From positions 124,001 to 188,000 of the forward strand of contig NZ_VAUA01000009.1 of assembly GCF_005771405.1 (NCBI RefSeq): a stretch of DNA of 64,000 bases. The letters run 5' to 3'. Positions 53,016 to 62,667 of this stretch are shown here, piece by piece. Position numbers and translations under genes: made by a program. How positions within the stretch are numbered: the first letter of the stretch is position 1; each line of letters begins with the position of its first letter. Under the pieces are notes generated by a model. The model made no database searches, was not told the DNA's origin, and saw nothing but the letters and a program-made list of their open reading frames with translations. Origin of the DNA: Parasedimentitalea maritima (GTDB taxonomy: Bacteria; Pseudomonadota; Alphaproteobacteria; Rhodobacterales; Rhodobacteraceae).

Positions 53016-53774
53016 CTATTGGCTGGCCAGCCGCAGCTCGGCTACAAAATCGTAGGCGTCACCGCGATAGATAGAGCGGGTGAACTCAACCACCCGCCGA
53101 TTAGGCAAATATGAAGTACGCATAATCCGAAGACCTGCGGCGCCAGGATCGACCCCCAGCAGGGCAGCGTCTTCTGCGTCAAGATTGATCGCTGAAATGC
53201 GCTGCAAGGCCCGCACCGGACGATTTCCATCTGCTTCCAGCACCTTGTACAGAGACGTTTCAACCAACAGTGGGTTGGGCAAGATGTCTACAGGTAGCGA
53301 GGCGCGCTCAATCGCCATGGGCATGTCACTGGCCCGGCGCAGGCGTTCAATTCGGGCAACTGAATCGCCTGGGGACAACCCCAACACCATCACCTCCTCT
53401 GGTGAGGGCATGTAAAGACCCCGACCCAGCCATTCGCTGGACGAATCGAGACCGCGCCGCACCATGTCTTCTGTAAATGAGGTCAGTCGCGAGAGGGATT
53501 GTTCAACTTTCGGTGGTCCGTCAGAAACAAAGCTGCCTGACCCCTGCCTTTGTACGATGATGCCACGATCGACCAGATCTTGCATCGCCCGCCGCACCGT
53601 TACCCGAGACACCCCACTTAGCGCCGCTATTTCACGCTCTGCCGGAAGCGGCGCGTTTTCCAACAACAGACCATTGCTGATACCATCTTCAATCCGTTTT
53701 CGCAGACGTACATATCGCGGTCCAGTGGCTTCATCCAGCCAGTCAGCAGGTTTAAGGAAGTCTTCGATTGTCAT
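53016..53774 (-). CDS. GntR/HutC-family regulator of the nag genes
   Basis: Regulator of 252 residues: GntR winged helix (PLPAEREIAALSGVSRVTVRRAM, read in two halves, about residues 42-75) with a UTRA effector domain (about 100-240). It corresponds to NagR/NagQ-type repressors that sense GlcNAc-6-P or GlcN-6-P. Encoded between nagK and the SIS deaminase, overlapping nagK by 4 bp. The 20-bp repeats in the nagK-murQ gap are the probable targets. Confidence 0.88.
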   Translation of the reverse strand: MTIEDFLKPADWLDEATGPRYVRLRKRIEDGISNGLLLENAPLPAEREIAALSGVSRVTVRRAMQDLVDRGIIVQRQGSGSFVSDGPPKVEQSLSRLTSFTEDMVRRGLDSSSEWLGRGLYMPSPEEVMVLGLSPGDSVARIERLRRASDMPMAIERASLPVDILPNPLLVETSLYKVLEADGNRPVRALQRISAINLDAEDAALLGVDPGAAGLRIMRTSYLPNRRVVEFTRSIYRGDAYDFVAELRLASQ

Positions 53775-54661
53775 GCTGTTTCCTGCCCCACTTGTTGCGC
53801 AAACCGGCGGGAGAGCTCTAAGGCCCCATCCAGCGCCACGCCTTGGCCTTCTGTCACTACTGCGGCAATTTCAGCTGGCAGATAATCCACATAGTGTTCT
53901 GCAACACCACCCACTGGGCACACAATTTCGCCGGGCTGATGGCCTAATGCAGCCAACCCACTGCAAATATAGTCCGCCCCAGCGACCATCAGTTCCTGCC
54001 CGACGGCATCGCCAGCTCTGGCGGCCTGGACCACCCGCGGCGCGTAGCCACCGTAGTCAACAGGCTTGGCCCGGAAAGAAAAATTCATGATTTGCGCGAC
54101 ATCGTGCTGGAATTCGCCCAAACAGCTCTCAACCAAGTCGCTAGTCGGCAGGATACCATCCAGCACATGCAGCGCTCGGCTGAGCAATTCTTTACCCAAC
54201 CAACACCCAGAGGATTCGTCCCCCAGAATAGAGCCATAGCCTCCGATTAAGCGCATTCCATCTTGGCTTTGTCGCGCCAGAAACGAACCCGTGCCAATTC
54301 CCAGCAAACAGCCAGGCCGATCACCCAGTGCACCAACCACTGCTGACGGGCGGTCATCTTCGACCAACACGTGTCGCGACGGCAATTGATCCGCAACAAA
54401 TTGCGAAACAGCGTCATCTACCACTCCAGCCAGACCAGCATAAATAGGGATTTCGCCGAGCCGCGCCACATCAAGACCTGCCAACGTGGAAAGTTCGATC
54501 AAGCCGTCATTTAAGACCGCAATCGCAGCCTGCGGCGCACTTGAAACATTTGCCCCCCCACGTCGCGCATACGTCACGCCAGCAGGTGACTGCAACGCAA
54601 ACCGACAAGAGGTGCCGCCACCGTCAATTGCAATAAAGTAAGAATTCGCCGAGTCTCTCAT
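53771..54661 (-). CDS. nagK: N-acetylglucosamine kinase (BadF/BadG type)
   Basis: ASKHA-fold kinase of 296 residues. Phosphate-1 motif AIDGGGTSCRFAL near residue 11; GIGTGSFLAR near 120 and GYGSILGDESSGCWLG near 138 are the BadF/NagK-type ATP and sugar segments; PVGGVAEHYVDYLPAEI near 255 closes the adenosine site. It phosphorylates free GlcNAc imported by the divergent ABC system. First gene of the leftward operon; the promoter region carries a GGTAT-repeat operator. Confidence 0.88.
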   Translation of the reverse strand: MRDSANSYFIAIDGGGTSCRFALQSPAGVTYARRGGANVSSAPQAAIAVLNDGLIELSTLAGLDVARLGEIPIYAGLAGVVDDAVSQFVADQLPSRHVLVEDDRPSAVVGALGDRPGCLLGIGTGSFLARQSQDGMRLIGGYGSILGDESSGCWLGKELLSRALHVLDGILPTSDLVESCLGEFQHDVAQIMNFSFRAKPVDYGGYAPRVVQAARAGDAVGQELMVAGADYICSGLAALGHQPGEIVCPVGGVAEHYVDYLPAEIAAVVTEGQGVALDGALELSRRFAQQVGQETA

Positions 54662-54664
54662 ATC

Positions 54665-54784
54665 AATACCTATACGATACCTTTACTCGAAATAAAAGAC
54701 CTTTTGCCACCAAGTGCCCTCCAAAGCAGGACCAAATTGGTTACGGGACAATAAATGGTAGACAAAAGGTATTAGATAGGTATT
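54665..54784. promoter_or_regulatory. Paired 20-bp operators in the nagK-murQ divergent region
   Basis: AATACCTATACGATACCTTT (54665-54684) read on the minus strand is AAAGGTATCGTATAGGTATT; the plus strand at 54765-54784 is AAAGGTATTAGATAGGTATT. They agree at 17 of 20 bases, differing only in the central triplet. Each faces its own gene at similar distance (4 bp and 31 bp from the starts). Within each, GGTAT recurs after 11 bp. Likely sites for the GntR-type regulator. Confidence 0.75.
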
Positions 54785-54814
54785 TAATGAACGCAACTTC
54801 CTGGGAGGAATCAC

Positions 54815-55708
54815 ATGACCGAGACCGCGTCACCACAGACGGAAACACTGCATAGCGACGCTATGGGGTTGGACCTACGTGCTGATAGCGAAGTCCTGTC
54901 ACAACTCCTGAACAGTCAACAAAAGGCTCTCGAATCGATGAGCAGCGCACTGCCAGAGATCGCAGCCGCCGCCGAAATGCTGGTAAAATCCATTCGCAAC
55001 GGAGGCCGTCTGCATTACGCTGCCGCTGGGTCTTCAGCTTTGATGGGACTAGCAGATGGCGCAGAGATTCCGGGGACATTTGGCCTGACTGCTGATCGCA
55101 TCGCAATTCACATGGCTGGCGGCGTTCCGCTGAATGGCAATATGCCAGGCCATACAGAAGACGACGATAGAGCCGCGCTTGCAGCCGCAGAAACCGTCAA
55201 GCCGCAGGATGTTGTTATCGCAATCTCAGCCAGCGGCTCAACGCCCTACCCAATGACGTTTGCGCAGGCCGCACGAGATCACGGCGCCGCCATAATTTGC
55301 ATCGCCAACAACGCAGATGCGCCACTGTTTGCACTGGCGGATGTCGCTATCCACCTAAAAACACCACCAGAAGTGATCGCCGGATCGACCCGCTTGGGTG
55401 CAGCCACGGCCCAAAAGGTCGCGCTGAATATGATGTCCACCCTGACGGGTATCCGTTTGGGCCACGTATTCGACGGCATGATGGTCAACCTCGTAGCTGA
55501 CAACGAAAAACTGCGGGGCCGGGCTATTGGTATCGTAACCCAGATCACAGGGGCTACCGAAATGACCGCCCAGGACTGCCTGCAAAAAGCAAATGGAGCG
55601 GTCAAACCCGCCGTACTTCTTGCCGCCGGGGCTGCGTCAATCCAACAGGCAAATACGATTATCGAGCAAGCCAACGGAGACCTGCGTGTCGCGTTGCGAC
55701 AACTTTGA
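54815..55708 (+). CDS. murQ: MurQ, N-acetylmuramic acid 6-phosphate etherase
   Basis: SIS-fold etherase of 297 residues that cleaves lactate from MurNAc-6-P to give GlcNAc-6-P. Motifs: AAGSSALMGLADGAEIPGTFG region near residue 70 (catalytic Glu in GAEIPGTFG; E. coli has GTSGRLG before it, here GSSALMG), GHTEDDDRAA near 111, AISASGSTPYPM near 131, and GSTRLGAATAQKVALNMMST near 190. The changed GSSALMG loop may alter substrate range. First gene of the rightward sugar operon with GGGAGG ribosome site. Confidence 0.88.
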   Translation: MTETASPQTETLHSDAMGLDLRADSEVLSQLLNSQQKALESMSSALPEIAAAAEMLVKSIRNGGRLHYAAAGSSALMGLADGAEIPGTFGLTADRIAIHMAGGVPLNGNMPGHTEDDDRAALAAAETVKPQDVVIAISASGSTPYPMTFAQAARDHGAAIICIANNADAPLFALADVAIHLKTPPEVIAGSTRLGAATAQKVALNMMSTLTGIRLGHVFDGMMVNLVADNEKLRGRAIGIVTQITGATEMTAQDCLQKANGAVKPAVLLAAGAASIQQANTIIEQANGDLRVALRQL

Positions 55709-55752
55709 CCACGGCCAATTGGCCAACAATTGATTATCTAAGGGAGAAAGAT

Positions 55753-57003
55753 ATGAACCGGAAACTTCTTAGCCTGGCACTTCTGGGCTCGACCATCTTG
55801 GGCGGCGCTGCCGCTGCTGATGTCACACTGACCATCGAGAGCTGGCGCAATGACGATCTTGTCCTGTGGCAGGACAAAATCATCCCAGCATTTGAAGCCG
55901 CCAATCCCGGCATCAAAGTAAAGTTCACACCTTCGGCCCCAGCCGAGTACAACGCGGTGCTGAATTCCAAATTGGACGCAGGCAGCGCCGGCGATCTGAT
56001 CACTTGCCGCCCATTCGATGCTTCGCTGGCCCTGTATGACGGTGGTCACCTGGCCGACATTTCCGGCCTAGAAGGTATGGCCAACTTTTCTGATGTAGCT
56101 AAATCAGCATGGCAGACAGACGACGCCTCGGCCTCGTTCTGCATGCCAATGGCATCGGTTATTCACGGCTTCATCTATAACAAAGAAGCCTTTGCAGAGC
56201 TGGACATTAAGATCCCAGAAACCGAAGCTGAGTTCTTTGCTGCGCTTGAAACCATCAAAGCAGATGGCAACTATATCCCGATGGCGATGGGTACCAACGA
56301 CCAGTGGGAAGCCGCAACCATGGGCTATAACAACATTGGTCCAAACTACTGGAAAGGCGAAGAGGGCCGTTTGGCTCTGATCGCTGGCGACCAGAAGTTG
56401 ACGGATGCACAGTGGGTTGCCCCATATGAAGCTCTGGCCAAATGGGGTGAGTATCTGGGTGACGGATATGAGGCTCAAACATATCCAGACAGCCAGAACA
56501 TCTTTACTCTGGGCCGTGCTGCAATTTACCCAGCAGGCAGCTGGGAAATCACAGGCTTCAACGCTCAAGCTGATTTTGAAATGGGCGCCTTCAAGGCTCC
56601 AGTCCAAAACGCTGGCGACACCTGCTACATTTCGGATCACACCGACATCGCGCTTGGCATGAATGCTGCATCGCCCAATGCCGAGGCGGCCAAGACCTTC
56701 CTTAACTGGATGGGTACGTCTGAGTTTGCTGGTATCTACGCCAACGCTCTGCCTGGCTTCTTCTCACTGTCCAACCACGAAGTGGCAATGGAAGATCCGC
56801 TGGCGCAGGAATTTGTCAGCTGGCGTGGAGAGTGTGAATCTACAATCCGGTCGACTTATCAGATCCTGTCGCGTGGCACGCCAAATCTGGAAAATGAAAC
56901 CTGGGGTGCCTCGGTTGCCGCCATCAAAGGCAGCAAATCTGGCGCTGATCTGGGCATGGAACTGCAAAGTGGTCTGGCCAGCTGGTACGCACCACACAAG
57001 TAA
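55753..57003 (+). CDS. Sugar ABC transporter substrate-binding protein
   Basis: Family 1 extracellular solute-binding protein of 416 residues. Signal peptide (RKLLSLALLGSTILGGAAAA), then the mature start DVTLTIESWRNDDLVLWQDK and IIPAFEAANPGIKVKF, typical of CUT1 binders. WEAATMGYNNIGPNYW near residue 180 and GRAAIYPAGSWEITGF near 255 line the sugar site with Trp and Phe. The ATG at 55753 has GGGAG. With nag genes on one side and murQ on the other, GlcNAc, chitobiose or MurNAc are likely ligands. A hairpin follows, usual after genes for abundant binding proteins. Confidence 0.92.
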   Translation: MNRKLLSLALLGSTILGGAAAADVTLTIESWRNDDLVLWQDKIIPAFEAANPGIKVKFTPSAPAEYNAVLNSKLDAGSAGDLITCRPFDASLALYDGGHLADISGLEGMANFSDVAKSAWQTDDASASFCMPMASVIHGFIYNKEAFAELDIKIPETEAEFFAALETIKADGNYIPMAMGTNDQWEAATMGYNNIGPNYWKGEEGRLALIAGDQKLTDAQWVAPYEALAKWGEYLGDGYEAQTYPDSQNIFTLGRAAIYPAGSWEITGFNAQADFEMGAFKAPVQNAGDTCYISDHTDIALGMNAASPNAEAAKTFLNWMGTSEFAGIYANALPGFFSLSNHEVAMEDPLAQEFVSWRGECESTIRSTYQILSRGTPNLENETWGASVAAIKGSKSGADLGMELQSGLASWYAPHK

Positions 57004-57024
57004 TACCACCACTCACTTGATAAC

Positions 57025-57051
57025 GTTCTGGGCCATCTGTTGGCCCGGAAC
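57025..57051 (+). other. Hairpin between binding-protein and permease genes
   Basis: GTTCTGGGCC pairs with GGCCCGGAAC (one G-T pair) around a 7-nt loop; no T-run. Likely stabilises the upstream message or gives partial termination. Confidence 0.6.
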
Positions 57052-57072
57052 ACCCATGCGGAAAGGGATGAC

Positions 57073-57987
57073 ATGAAGAATTCAGGCATCAAATGGCACG
57101 TCATCGTGTTTCTGGCACCCGCGGTACTTGTCTATACCGCCATAATGATCTTCCCGCTGTTCAATACCCTGCGATTGGCGCTGTACACAGAGGTGGACCA
57201 AGTCCGCCAATTTGTTGGTCTTGAAAACTTCCGCACCCTGTTTGGAAACCCTCATTGGTCAGGGCAGTTCTGGAACGCGCTGGGCAATAACTTTTGGTTT
57301 TTCTTCATCCATATGATTGTGCAGAACCCTATCGGCATTGCGCTCGCTGCTATTCTCAGCCATCCACGTCTGCGCTTTGCTGCAGTGTATCGCACCGCAA
57401 TTTTTGTACCCACGATCCTATCGTTTGTTATCGTAGGTTTTGCCTGGAAACTGATCCTGTCACCGATCTGGGGTATTACCCCTGATATGCTCAAAGCCTT
57501 GGGTCTGAAATGGCTATATGCACCCTATTTGGGCAAAGAAGAATATGCACTGACCACACTCGCGCTGATCTCGGTCTGGCAGTTTGTCGGTATACCGATG
57601 ATGCTAATCTATGCCGCGCTTCTGTCGATCCCCGAAGAAGTTCTGGAAGCCGGGGAAGTTGACGGCATCACCGGCTTTGCGTCTTTCTGGAAAATAAAAT
57701 TACCGCTGATCCTGCCTTCGATTGGCATCATCTCGATCCTGACATTTGTGGGCAACTTCAACGCCTTTGACTTGATATACACCACCCAAGGGGCGCTTGC
57801 CGGGCCTGCCTTCTCAACCGATATCCTAGGCACGTTCATGTATCGCACGTTCTTTGGCTTCCAGCTGCAATTGGGCGACCCACATATGGGGTCGGCTATC
57901 GCCAGCGGCATGTTTGGCATCATCCTAATTGGTGTCTGCATCTATCTGTTTGGCATCCAGACCCGTCTACGCCGGTATCAATTCTAA
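57073..57987 (+). CDS. Sugar ABC transporter permease 1 (MalF type)
   Basis: Inner-membrane permease of 304 residues with six helices. The EAA loop reads EVLEAGEVDGITGFASFWKI near residue 195, with the conserved glycine of the coupling helix. First helix VIVFLAPAVLVYTAIMIFPL. ATG at 57073 follows GAAAGGG. Pairs with the next gene. Confidence 0.93.
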   Translation: MKNSGIKWHVIVFLAPAVLVYTAIMIFPLFNTLRLALYTEVDQVRQFVGLENFRTLFGNPHWSGQFWNALGNNFWFFFIHMIVQNPIGIALAAILSHPRLRFAAVYRTAIFVPTILSFVIVGFAWKLILSPIWGITPDMLKALGLKWLYAPYLGKEEYALTTLALISVWQFVGIPMMLIYAALLSIPEEVLEAGEVDGITGFASFWKIKLPLILPSIGIISILTFVGNFNAFDLIYTTQGALAGPAFSTDILGTFMYRTFFGFQLQLGDPHMGSAIASGMFGIILIGVCIYLFGIQTRLRRYQF

Positions 57988-57998
57988 AGGAGGCTGAG

Positions 57999-58838
57999 AT
58001 GTCCAAAGCACGCAATAACCCGCTAAACAGCTTCGCCGCCCATGCCGCGCTGATCACCTATACTCTGATCGCGCTGTTCCCGGTGTTCGTCATCCTGGTC
58101 AACAGCTTCAAAACCCGCAAAGCAATCTTTCGCGATCCATTGGCGCTACCCGAAGCCGATACGTTCACATTGATCGGCTATCAAACTGTGCTGAAACAGG
58201 GGGACTTCTTCCTCTACTTTCAGAACTCGATGATCGTTACAGTCGTGTCGCTGACACTGGTGTTGCTGTTCGGCGCCATGGCTGCCTTTGCGCTGGCCGA
58301 ATACAAATTCAAAGGCAATCTGCTGATGGGGCTGTATCTGGCGCTTGGGATCATGATTCCAATCCGTATTGGTACCGTCGCTATTCTCGAAATGATGGTC
58401 AGCAGCGGCTTGGTCAACACCCTTTGGGCCCTGATTTTGGTCTATACCGCACAAGGCCTGCCTCTGGCGGTGTTCATTCTGTCCGAATTCATGCGCCAGG
58501 TTTCTGATGACCTCAAAAACGCAGGCCGAATTGATGGGCTGTCAGAATACACCATTTTCTTCCGGCTGGTGCTGCCACTGGTTCGCCCTGCAATGGCAAC
58601 TGTGGCCGTTTTCAACATGATCCCAATCTGGAACGATCTGTGGTTCCCATTGATCCTGGCCCCCGCCGAAGAAACCAAAACGCTGACTTTGGGTAGCCAG
58701 GTGTTTATTGGCCAGTTTGTTACTGACTGGAATGCCGTCCTGTCGGCCCTGTCGATGGCCATTCTGCCGGTGATGATCCTCTACGTGATCTTCTCACGCC
58801 AGTTGATCCGCGGCATCACCTCAGGAGCTGTTAAATGA
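57999..58838 (+). CDS. Sugar ABC transporter permease 2 (MalG type)
   Basis: Permease of 279 residues with six helices; the EAA loop reads DLKNAGRIDGLSEYTIFFRL near residue 170. Twelve bp after the first permease with AAAGGAGG ribosome site. It overlaps the oxidoreductase gene by 4 bp (ATGA). Confidence 0.93.
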   Translation: MSKARNNPLNSFAAHAALITYTLIALFPVFVILVNSFKTRKAIFRDPLALPEADTFTLIGYQTVLKQGDFFLYFQNSMIVTVVSLTLVLLFGAMAAFALAEYKFKGNLLMGLYLALGIMIPIRIGTVAILEMMVSSGLVNTLWALILVYTAQGLPLAVFILSEFMRQVSDDLKNAGRIDGLSEYTIFFRLVLPLVRPAMATVAVFNMIPIWNDLWFPLILAPAEETKTLTLGSQVFIGQFVTDWNAVLSALSMAILPVMILYVIFSRQLIRGITSGAVK

Positions 58839-59863
58839 TCCGCGTCCTAATAGCTGGCCTTGGCAACATGGGCCTGTCCCATGCGCTTGCCCACCACAAC
58901 AATCCAGGCGCCGAGGTTGTCGGATTGGTCAACCGGTCTGGGGTCGTCGAAAACCCCGATCTACAAGGTTATCCGGTGTTCACCGACTTCGATATCGCGC
59001 TCGCCGAAGTGAAACCTGATCTGGTTGTGGTTGCCACCTATTCCGATAGCCATGCAGGGTATGCAATTGCAGCGATGGAAGCTGGCGCACATGTGTTTGT
59101 CGAAAAGCCGCTGGCCACAACTGTAGAAGACGCACGCCGCGTCACCGCCAAAGCCGTCGAACTGAACCGCAAGCTGGTCGTAGGCTATATCCTGCGCCAC
59201 CACCCCTCGTGGGTTCGTTTAATCGAAGAAGCACGTAATCTGGGCGGGCCATATGTATTCCGCATGAACCTGAACCAACAATCCAGTGGCGACACATGGG
59301 AAACCCACAAGGCGCTAATGCAGACCACGCCACCAATTGTGGATTGTGGCGTGCACTATGTGGATGTCATGTGCCAGATCACCGATGCCAAACCCGTCCG
59401 CGTAAACGGCATGGGGCTGCGCCTGTCCGACGAGATTGCCGAGGACATGTATAACTACGGCCAGTTCCAGGTGGTGTTCGAGGACAACTCGGTTGCCTGG
59501 TATGAAGCTGGTTGGGGCCCGATGATGTCGGAAACCGCGTTTTTTGTAAAAGACGTGATCTCACCCAACGGTTCTGTGTCGATTACTGAAAAAGACAAAG
59601 CTGGGTCTGATGATGTTGACGGCCACACCGCCGTTGGCGCGCTTTTGGTGCATCGCCCGGATGGGGATCAGCTGATCGACTTGCCGGGTGAGCCCGGCCA
59701 TCAGCAACTTTGCGACGCCGAGCAGGCCTATATGCTACGCGCCATTACCGAGAACATCGATCTATCCCGCCATATGCAGGACGCCGTCCTGTCCCTGCAC
59801 ATCTGTCTGGCTGCGGACGAAAGCATCCGCTCCGGCCACCCAATTGACTTGACTGGAGCCTGA
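58835..59863 (+). CDS. Gfo/Idh/MocA-family oxidoreductase
   Basis: NAD(P)-dependent sugar-type dehydrogenase of 342 residues. Rossmann start [18 protein letters not shown]; the family EKP motif is in [16 protein letters not shown] near residue 88; the catalytic His/Asp segment is [13 protein letters not shown] near 168. Translationally coupled between permease and ATPase genes of the sugar transporter. Such enzymes oxidise or epimerise sugars and also act in redox-assisted glycoside cleavage or on anhydro-amino sugars; which applies here cannot be told. Confidence 0.88.
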   Translation: MIRVLIAGLGNMGLSHALAHHNNPGAEVVGLVNRSGVVENPDLQGYPVFTDFDIALAEVKPDLVVVATYSDSHAGYAIAAMEAGAHVFVEKPLATTVEDARRVTAKAVELNRKLVVGYILRHHPSWVRLIEEARNLGGPYVFRMNLNQQSSGDTWETHKALMQTTPPIVDCGVHYVDVMCQITDAKPVRVNGMGLRLSDEIAEDMYNYGQFQVVFEDNSVAWYEAGWGPMMSETAFFVKDVISPNGSVSITEKDKAGSDDVDGHTAVGALLVHRPDGDQLIDLPGEPGHQQLCDAEQAYMLRAITENIDLSRHMQDAVLSLHICLAADESIRSGHPIDLTGA

Positions 59864-59865
59864 TC

Positions 59866-60861
59866 ATGACCGCTCTTTCGCTTACCAATGTTTGTAAATC
59901 CTTTGGCCAGGTCGAAGTCCTCAAAGACATCAATCTGACTGTTGAAGAGGGCGAGTTCGTCGTTTTTGTTGGCCCTTCGGGCTGTGGCAAATCCACTTTG
60001 CTCAGAGTTATCTCAGGCCTGGAAGAAGCCACGTCTGGTGATATCGAAATCAGTGGCAACTCAGTGAATGATGTACCACCTGCCAAGCGTGGCATCGCCA
60101 TGGTGTTCCAATCTTATGCGCTTTATCCGCACCTGACAGTACGCGACAACATGTCGTTGGCCCTGAAACAGGAGCGCAAACCCAAGGACGAGATCGCGGC
60201 ACGGGTTGCTGAAGCAAGCCGGATGTTGTCGCTGAGCGACTATCTTGATCGGCGCCCTTCGGAGCTATCGGGCGGGCAACGTCAGCGTGTCGCCATTGGC
60301 CGTGCTGTAGTCCGCGAGCCAGACCTGTTCCTATTCGATGAACCACTGTCCAATCTGGATGCAGCCCTGCGGATGAACACCCGGTTGGAAATTGCCCGAC
60401 TGCACCGCCAGCTCGGCGCTAGCATGATATATGTCACCCACGACCAGATCGAAGCGATGACACTGGCTGACAAAATCGTAGTATTGCGAGATGGGCGCGT
60501 TGAGCAGGTCGGCAGCCCAATGGAAATCTACAACCACCCCGCCAACCGCTTTGTTGCTGAGTTCATTGGCTCTCCATCAATGAATTTTGTTCCAGCAGAA
60601 CGGCTCGGTGGGCAAAATGGACAATTCGTCGGTATTCGTCCCGAATATGCTCAGGTCACCCCAAATGGTCGCTTGAAGGGCAAAGTCATTCACGTCGAAA
60701 AATTGGGAGGTGACACCAACATCCTAATCGACCTGGGCGACGATCTGACCTTTACCTCCAGGGTGTTTGGGCAGTACGATACTCATGTAGATCAGGAAAT
60801 CGCTCTGGATTTCGATGATACCAAGTGCCTGTCCTTTGACGCTGAAGGACAACGTATCTGA
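59866..60861 (+). CDS. Sugar ABC transporter ATPase (MsmK/UgpC type)
   Basis: ATPase of 331 residues for the preceding permeases. Walker [10 protein letters not shown] near residue 37, signature [15 protein letters not shown] near 133, Walker [14 protein letters not shown] near 155, and a C-terminal TOBE/MalK-type regulatory domain from ~240. Starts 2 bp after the oxidoreductase stop. Confidence 0.94.
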   Translation: MTALSLTNVCKSFGQVEVLKDINLTVEEGEFVVFVGPSGCGKSTLLRVISGLEEATSGDIEISGNSVNDVPPAKRGIAMVFQSYALYPHLTVRDNMSLALKQERKPKDEIAARVAEASRMLSLSDYLDRRPSELSGGQRQRVAIGRAVVREPDLFLFDEPLSNLDAALRMNTRLEIARLHRQLGASMIYVTHDQIEAMTLADKIVVLRDGRVEQVGSPMEIYNHPANRFVAEFIGSPSMNFVPAERLGGQNGQFVGIRPEYAQVTPNGRLKGKVIHVEKLGGDTNILIDLGDDLTFTSRVFGQYDTHVDQEIALDFDDTKCLSFDAEGQRI

Positions 60862-60949
60862 TCGTATAGCGCCTGAATGGGTCATGCCAATACGTGCTGA
60901 GACAATATAGCTCTCGCCATAAGTGATTTTTGGCGCTACACACCGAGAT

Positions 60950-60961
60950 GTTACCGCTAAC
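60950..60961 (+). promoter_or_regulatory. Central-carbon operator before pgi
   Basis: GTTACCGCTAAC, 53 bp before the pgi start, matches GTTA-N-CG-N-TAAC, the core of both sites between the LacI-type regulator and gap at 16124-16161. It lies in the only non-coding gap (152 bp) between the transporter operon and pgi-zwf. Confidence 0.65.
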
Positions 60962-61013
60962 TTCGCAAGAGCTTACGACCCGGTAGCCGCTGTGGCAGCA
61001 AGGACATTATGTA

Positions 61014-62639
61014 ATGAGTACCATTTGGCAGTTACTAGAGGAACATCGCGCCAAGACCGCTGAGGTTGCAATCTTATCGCTATTTCAGCACGATGGCCGC
61101 TTTGACGATTTTTCAGCCGAGCAGGACGAGCTTCTGCTCGACTTCTCCAAGACCAGCATCGACAACACTGCGCTGGATCTGCTGGTACAGCTCACAGAAA
61201 GCGTGCAGCTGGAAGAAAAAATTGATGCGTTGTTTCGTGGCGATCCAATCAACACCACCGAAGGCCGCGCCGTACTCCATACTGCGCTGCGAGCGCAGGC
61301 GGACACACCGATCCTGGTAGACGGCAAAGACGTTTTGCCCGGTGTCCGCGATACTTTGGCGCGAATGGAACAATTTGCACAGGACATCCATAGCGGAAGA
61401 ATTACAGCCGCAGATGGAGACAGCTTCACAGATGTAATCAACATCGGTATTGGCGGTTCTGATCTTGGCCCAGCAATGGCAACTTTGGCGCTAGCCCCTT
61501 ACCACACGGGACCACGCTGCCATTTTGTGTCCAATGTGGATGGCGCTCATATCCATGACACGCTTCAAAACCTGGACCCGCGACGCACTCTGGTGATCAT
61601 CGCATCCAAGACGTTTACCACTATTGAAACCATGACCAATGGCAACACCGCGCTGGTCTGGCTACGCGAGGCACTGGGGGATAAAGCCACCGAACACCTG
61701 GCTGCTGTCTCAACTGCTCTGGACAAAACCACCGCGTTTGGCATTGTACCCGATCGGGTCTTTGGTTTCGAAAACTGGGTCGGCGGTCGCTATTCTCTCT
61801 GGGGGCCAATCGGGCTGCCAATTCTATTGGCTATTGGCTCAGACAGCTTTCGCCAATTCCTGCAAGGTGCGGCAGCAATGGATGACCATTTTCGCACAGC
61901 TCCGATGCGGGTAAACTTACCGGTATTGATGGGCCTGGTCGGCATCTGGCACAACAATATCTGCGGCTACGGCAGCCGCGCCATACTGCCCTATGATCAA
62001 CACCTGCAACGCCTACCCGCCTACCTGCAACAGTTGGATATGGAGAGCAACGGCAAGCAGGTGGCTCAGGATGGCACCGCCCTTCCCCGCGCTTCTGGCC
62101 CAGTGGTCTGGGGAGAACCCGGCACCAATGGACAACATGCATTTTATCAATTGCTGCATCAGGGCACCGCTGTGGTTCCAGCTGAGTTCTTGATCGCCGC
62201 CGAGGGCCATTCACCGGAACTGGCGCATCACCATCAATTGCTCAAGGCGAATTGTCTTGCCCAGTCTGAAGCTTTGATGTGTGGTCGTTCCAAGGCTGAA
62301 GCTACCGTCGTTGCCTCTGAACGAGGTTTCGAGGGCGATGAACGAGAACGCATGGCCGCTCATCTCAGTTTTCCCGGCAACCGCCCGTCAACAACCATTG
62401 CCTATCCCAAACTCACACCTTTTGTGCTGGGTCAGATTATCGCGCTCTATGAACATCGCGTGTTCACAGAAGGCGCAATCTGGGGCCTCAATTCATTCGA
62501 TCAATGGGGGGTAGAGCTTGGCAAGGAACTTGCTGTTGCGCTGCTGCCAATGATCGATGGTGCACCATCAGATGGTAAAGACGACTCAACCAGCGGCTTG
62601 CTTGATAAGCTTTCCCAAAACACCGCCAAACAGACCTGA
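61014..62639 (+). CDS. pgi: Glucose-6-phosphate isomerase
   Basis: Isomerase of 541 residues, interconverting fructose-6-P and glucose-6-P. Motifs: [18 protein letters not shown] near residue 144, [13 protein letters not shown] near 200, the catalytic glutamate/histidine region [20 protein letters not shown] near 363, and the C-terminal [15 protein letters not shown] near 490 with the catalytic lysine. Full length for the family. It turns fructose-6-P from the nag pathway into glucose-6-P for zwf, 28 bp downstream. Confidence 0.96.
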   Translation: MSTIWQLLEEHRAKTAEVAILSLFQHDGRFDDFSAEQDELLLDFSKTSIDNTALDLLVQLTESVQLEEKIDALFRGDPINTTEGRAVLHTALRAQADTPILVDGKDVLPGVRDTLARMEQFAQDIHSGRITAADGDSFTDVINIGIGGSDLGPAMATLALAPYHTGPRCHFVSNVDGAHIHDTLQNLDPRRTLVIIASKTFTTIETMTNGNTALVWLREALGDKATEHLAAVSTALDKTTAFGIVPDRVFGFENWVGGRYSLWGPIGLPILLAIGSDSFRQFLQGAAAMDDHFRTAPMRVNLPVLMGLVGIWHNNICGYGSRAILPYDQHLQRLPAYLQQLDMESNGKQVAQDGTALPRASGPVVWGEPGTNGQHAFYQLLHQGTAVVPAEFLIAAEGHSPELAHHHQLLKANCLAQSEALMCGRSKAEATVVASERGFEGDERERMAAHLSFPGNRPSTTIAYPKLTPFVLGQIIALYEHRVFTEGAIWGLNSFDQWGVELGKELAVALLPMIDGAPSDGKDDSTSGLLDKLSQNTAKQT

Positions 62640-62667
62640 ACCCCAGCTTAATACGTCAGAGAGAACT

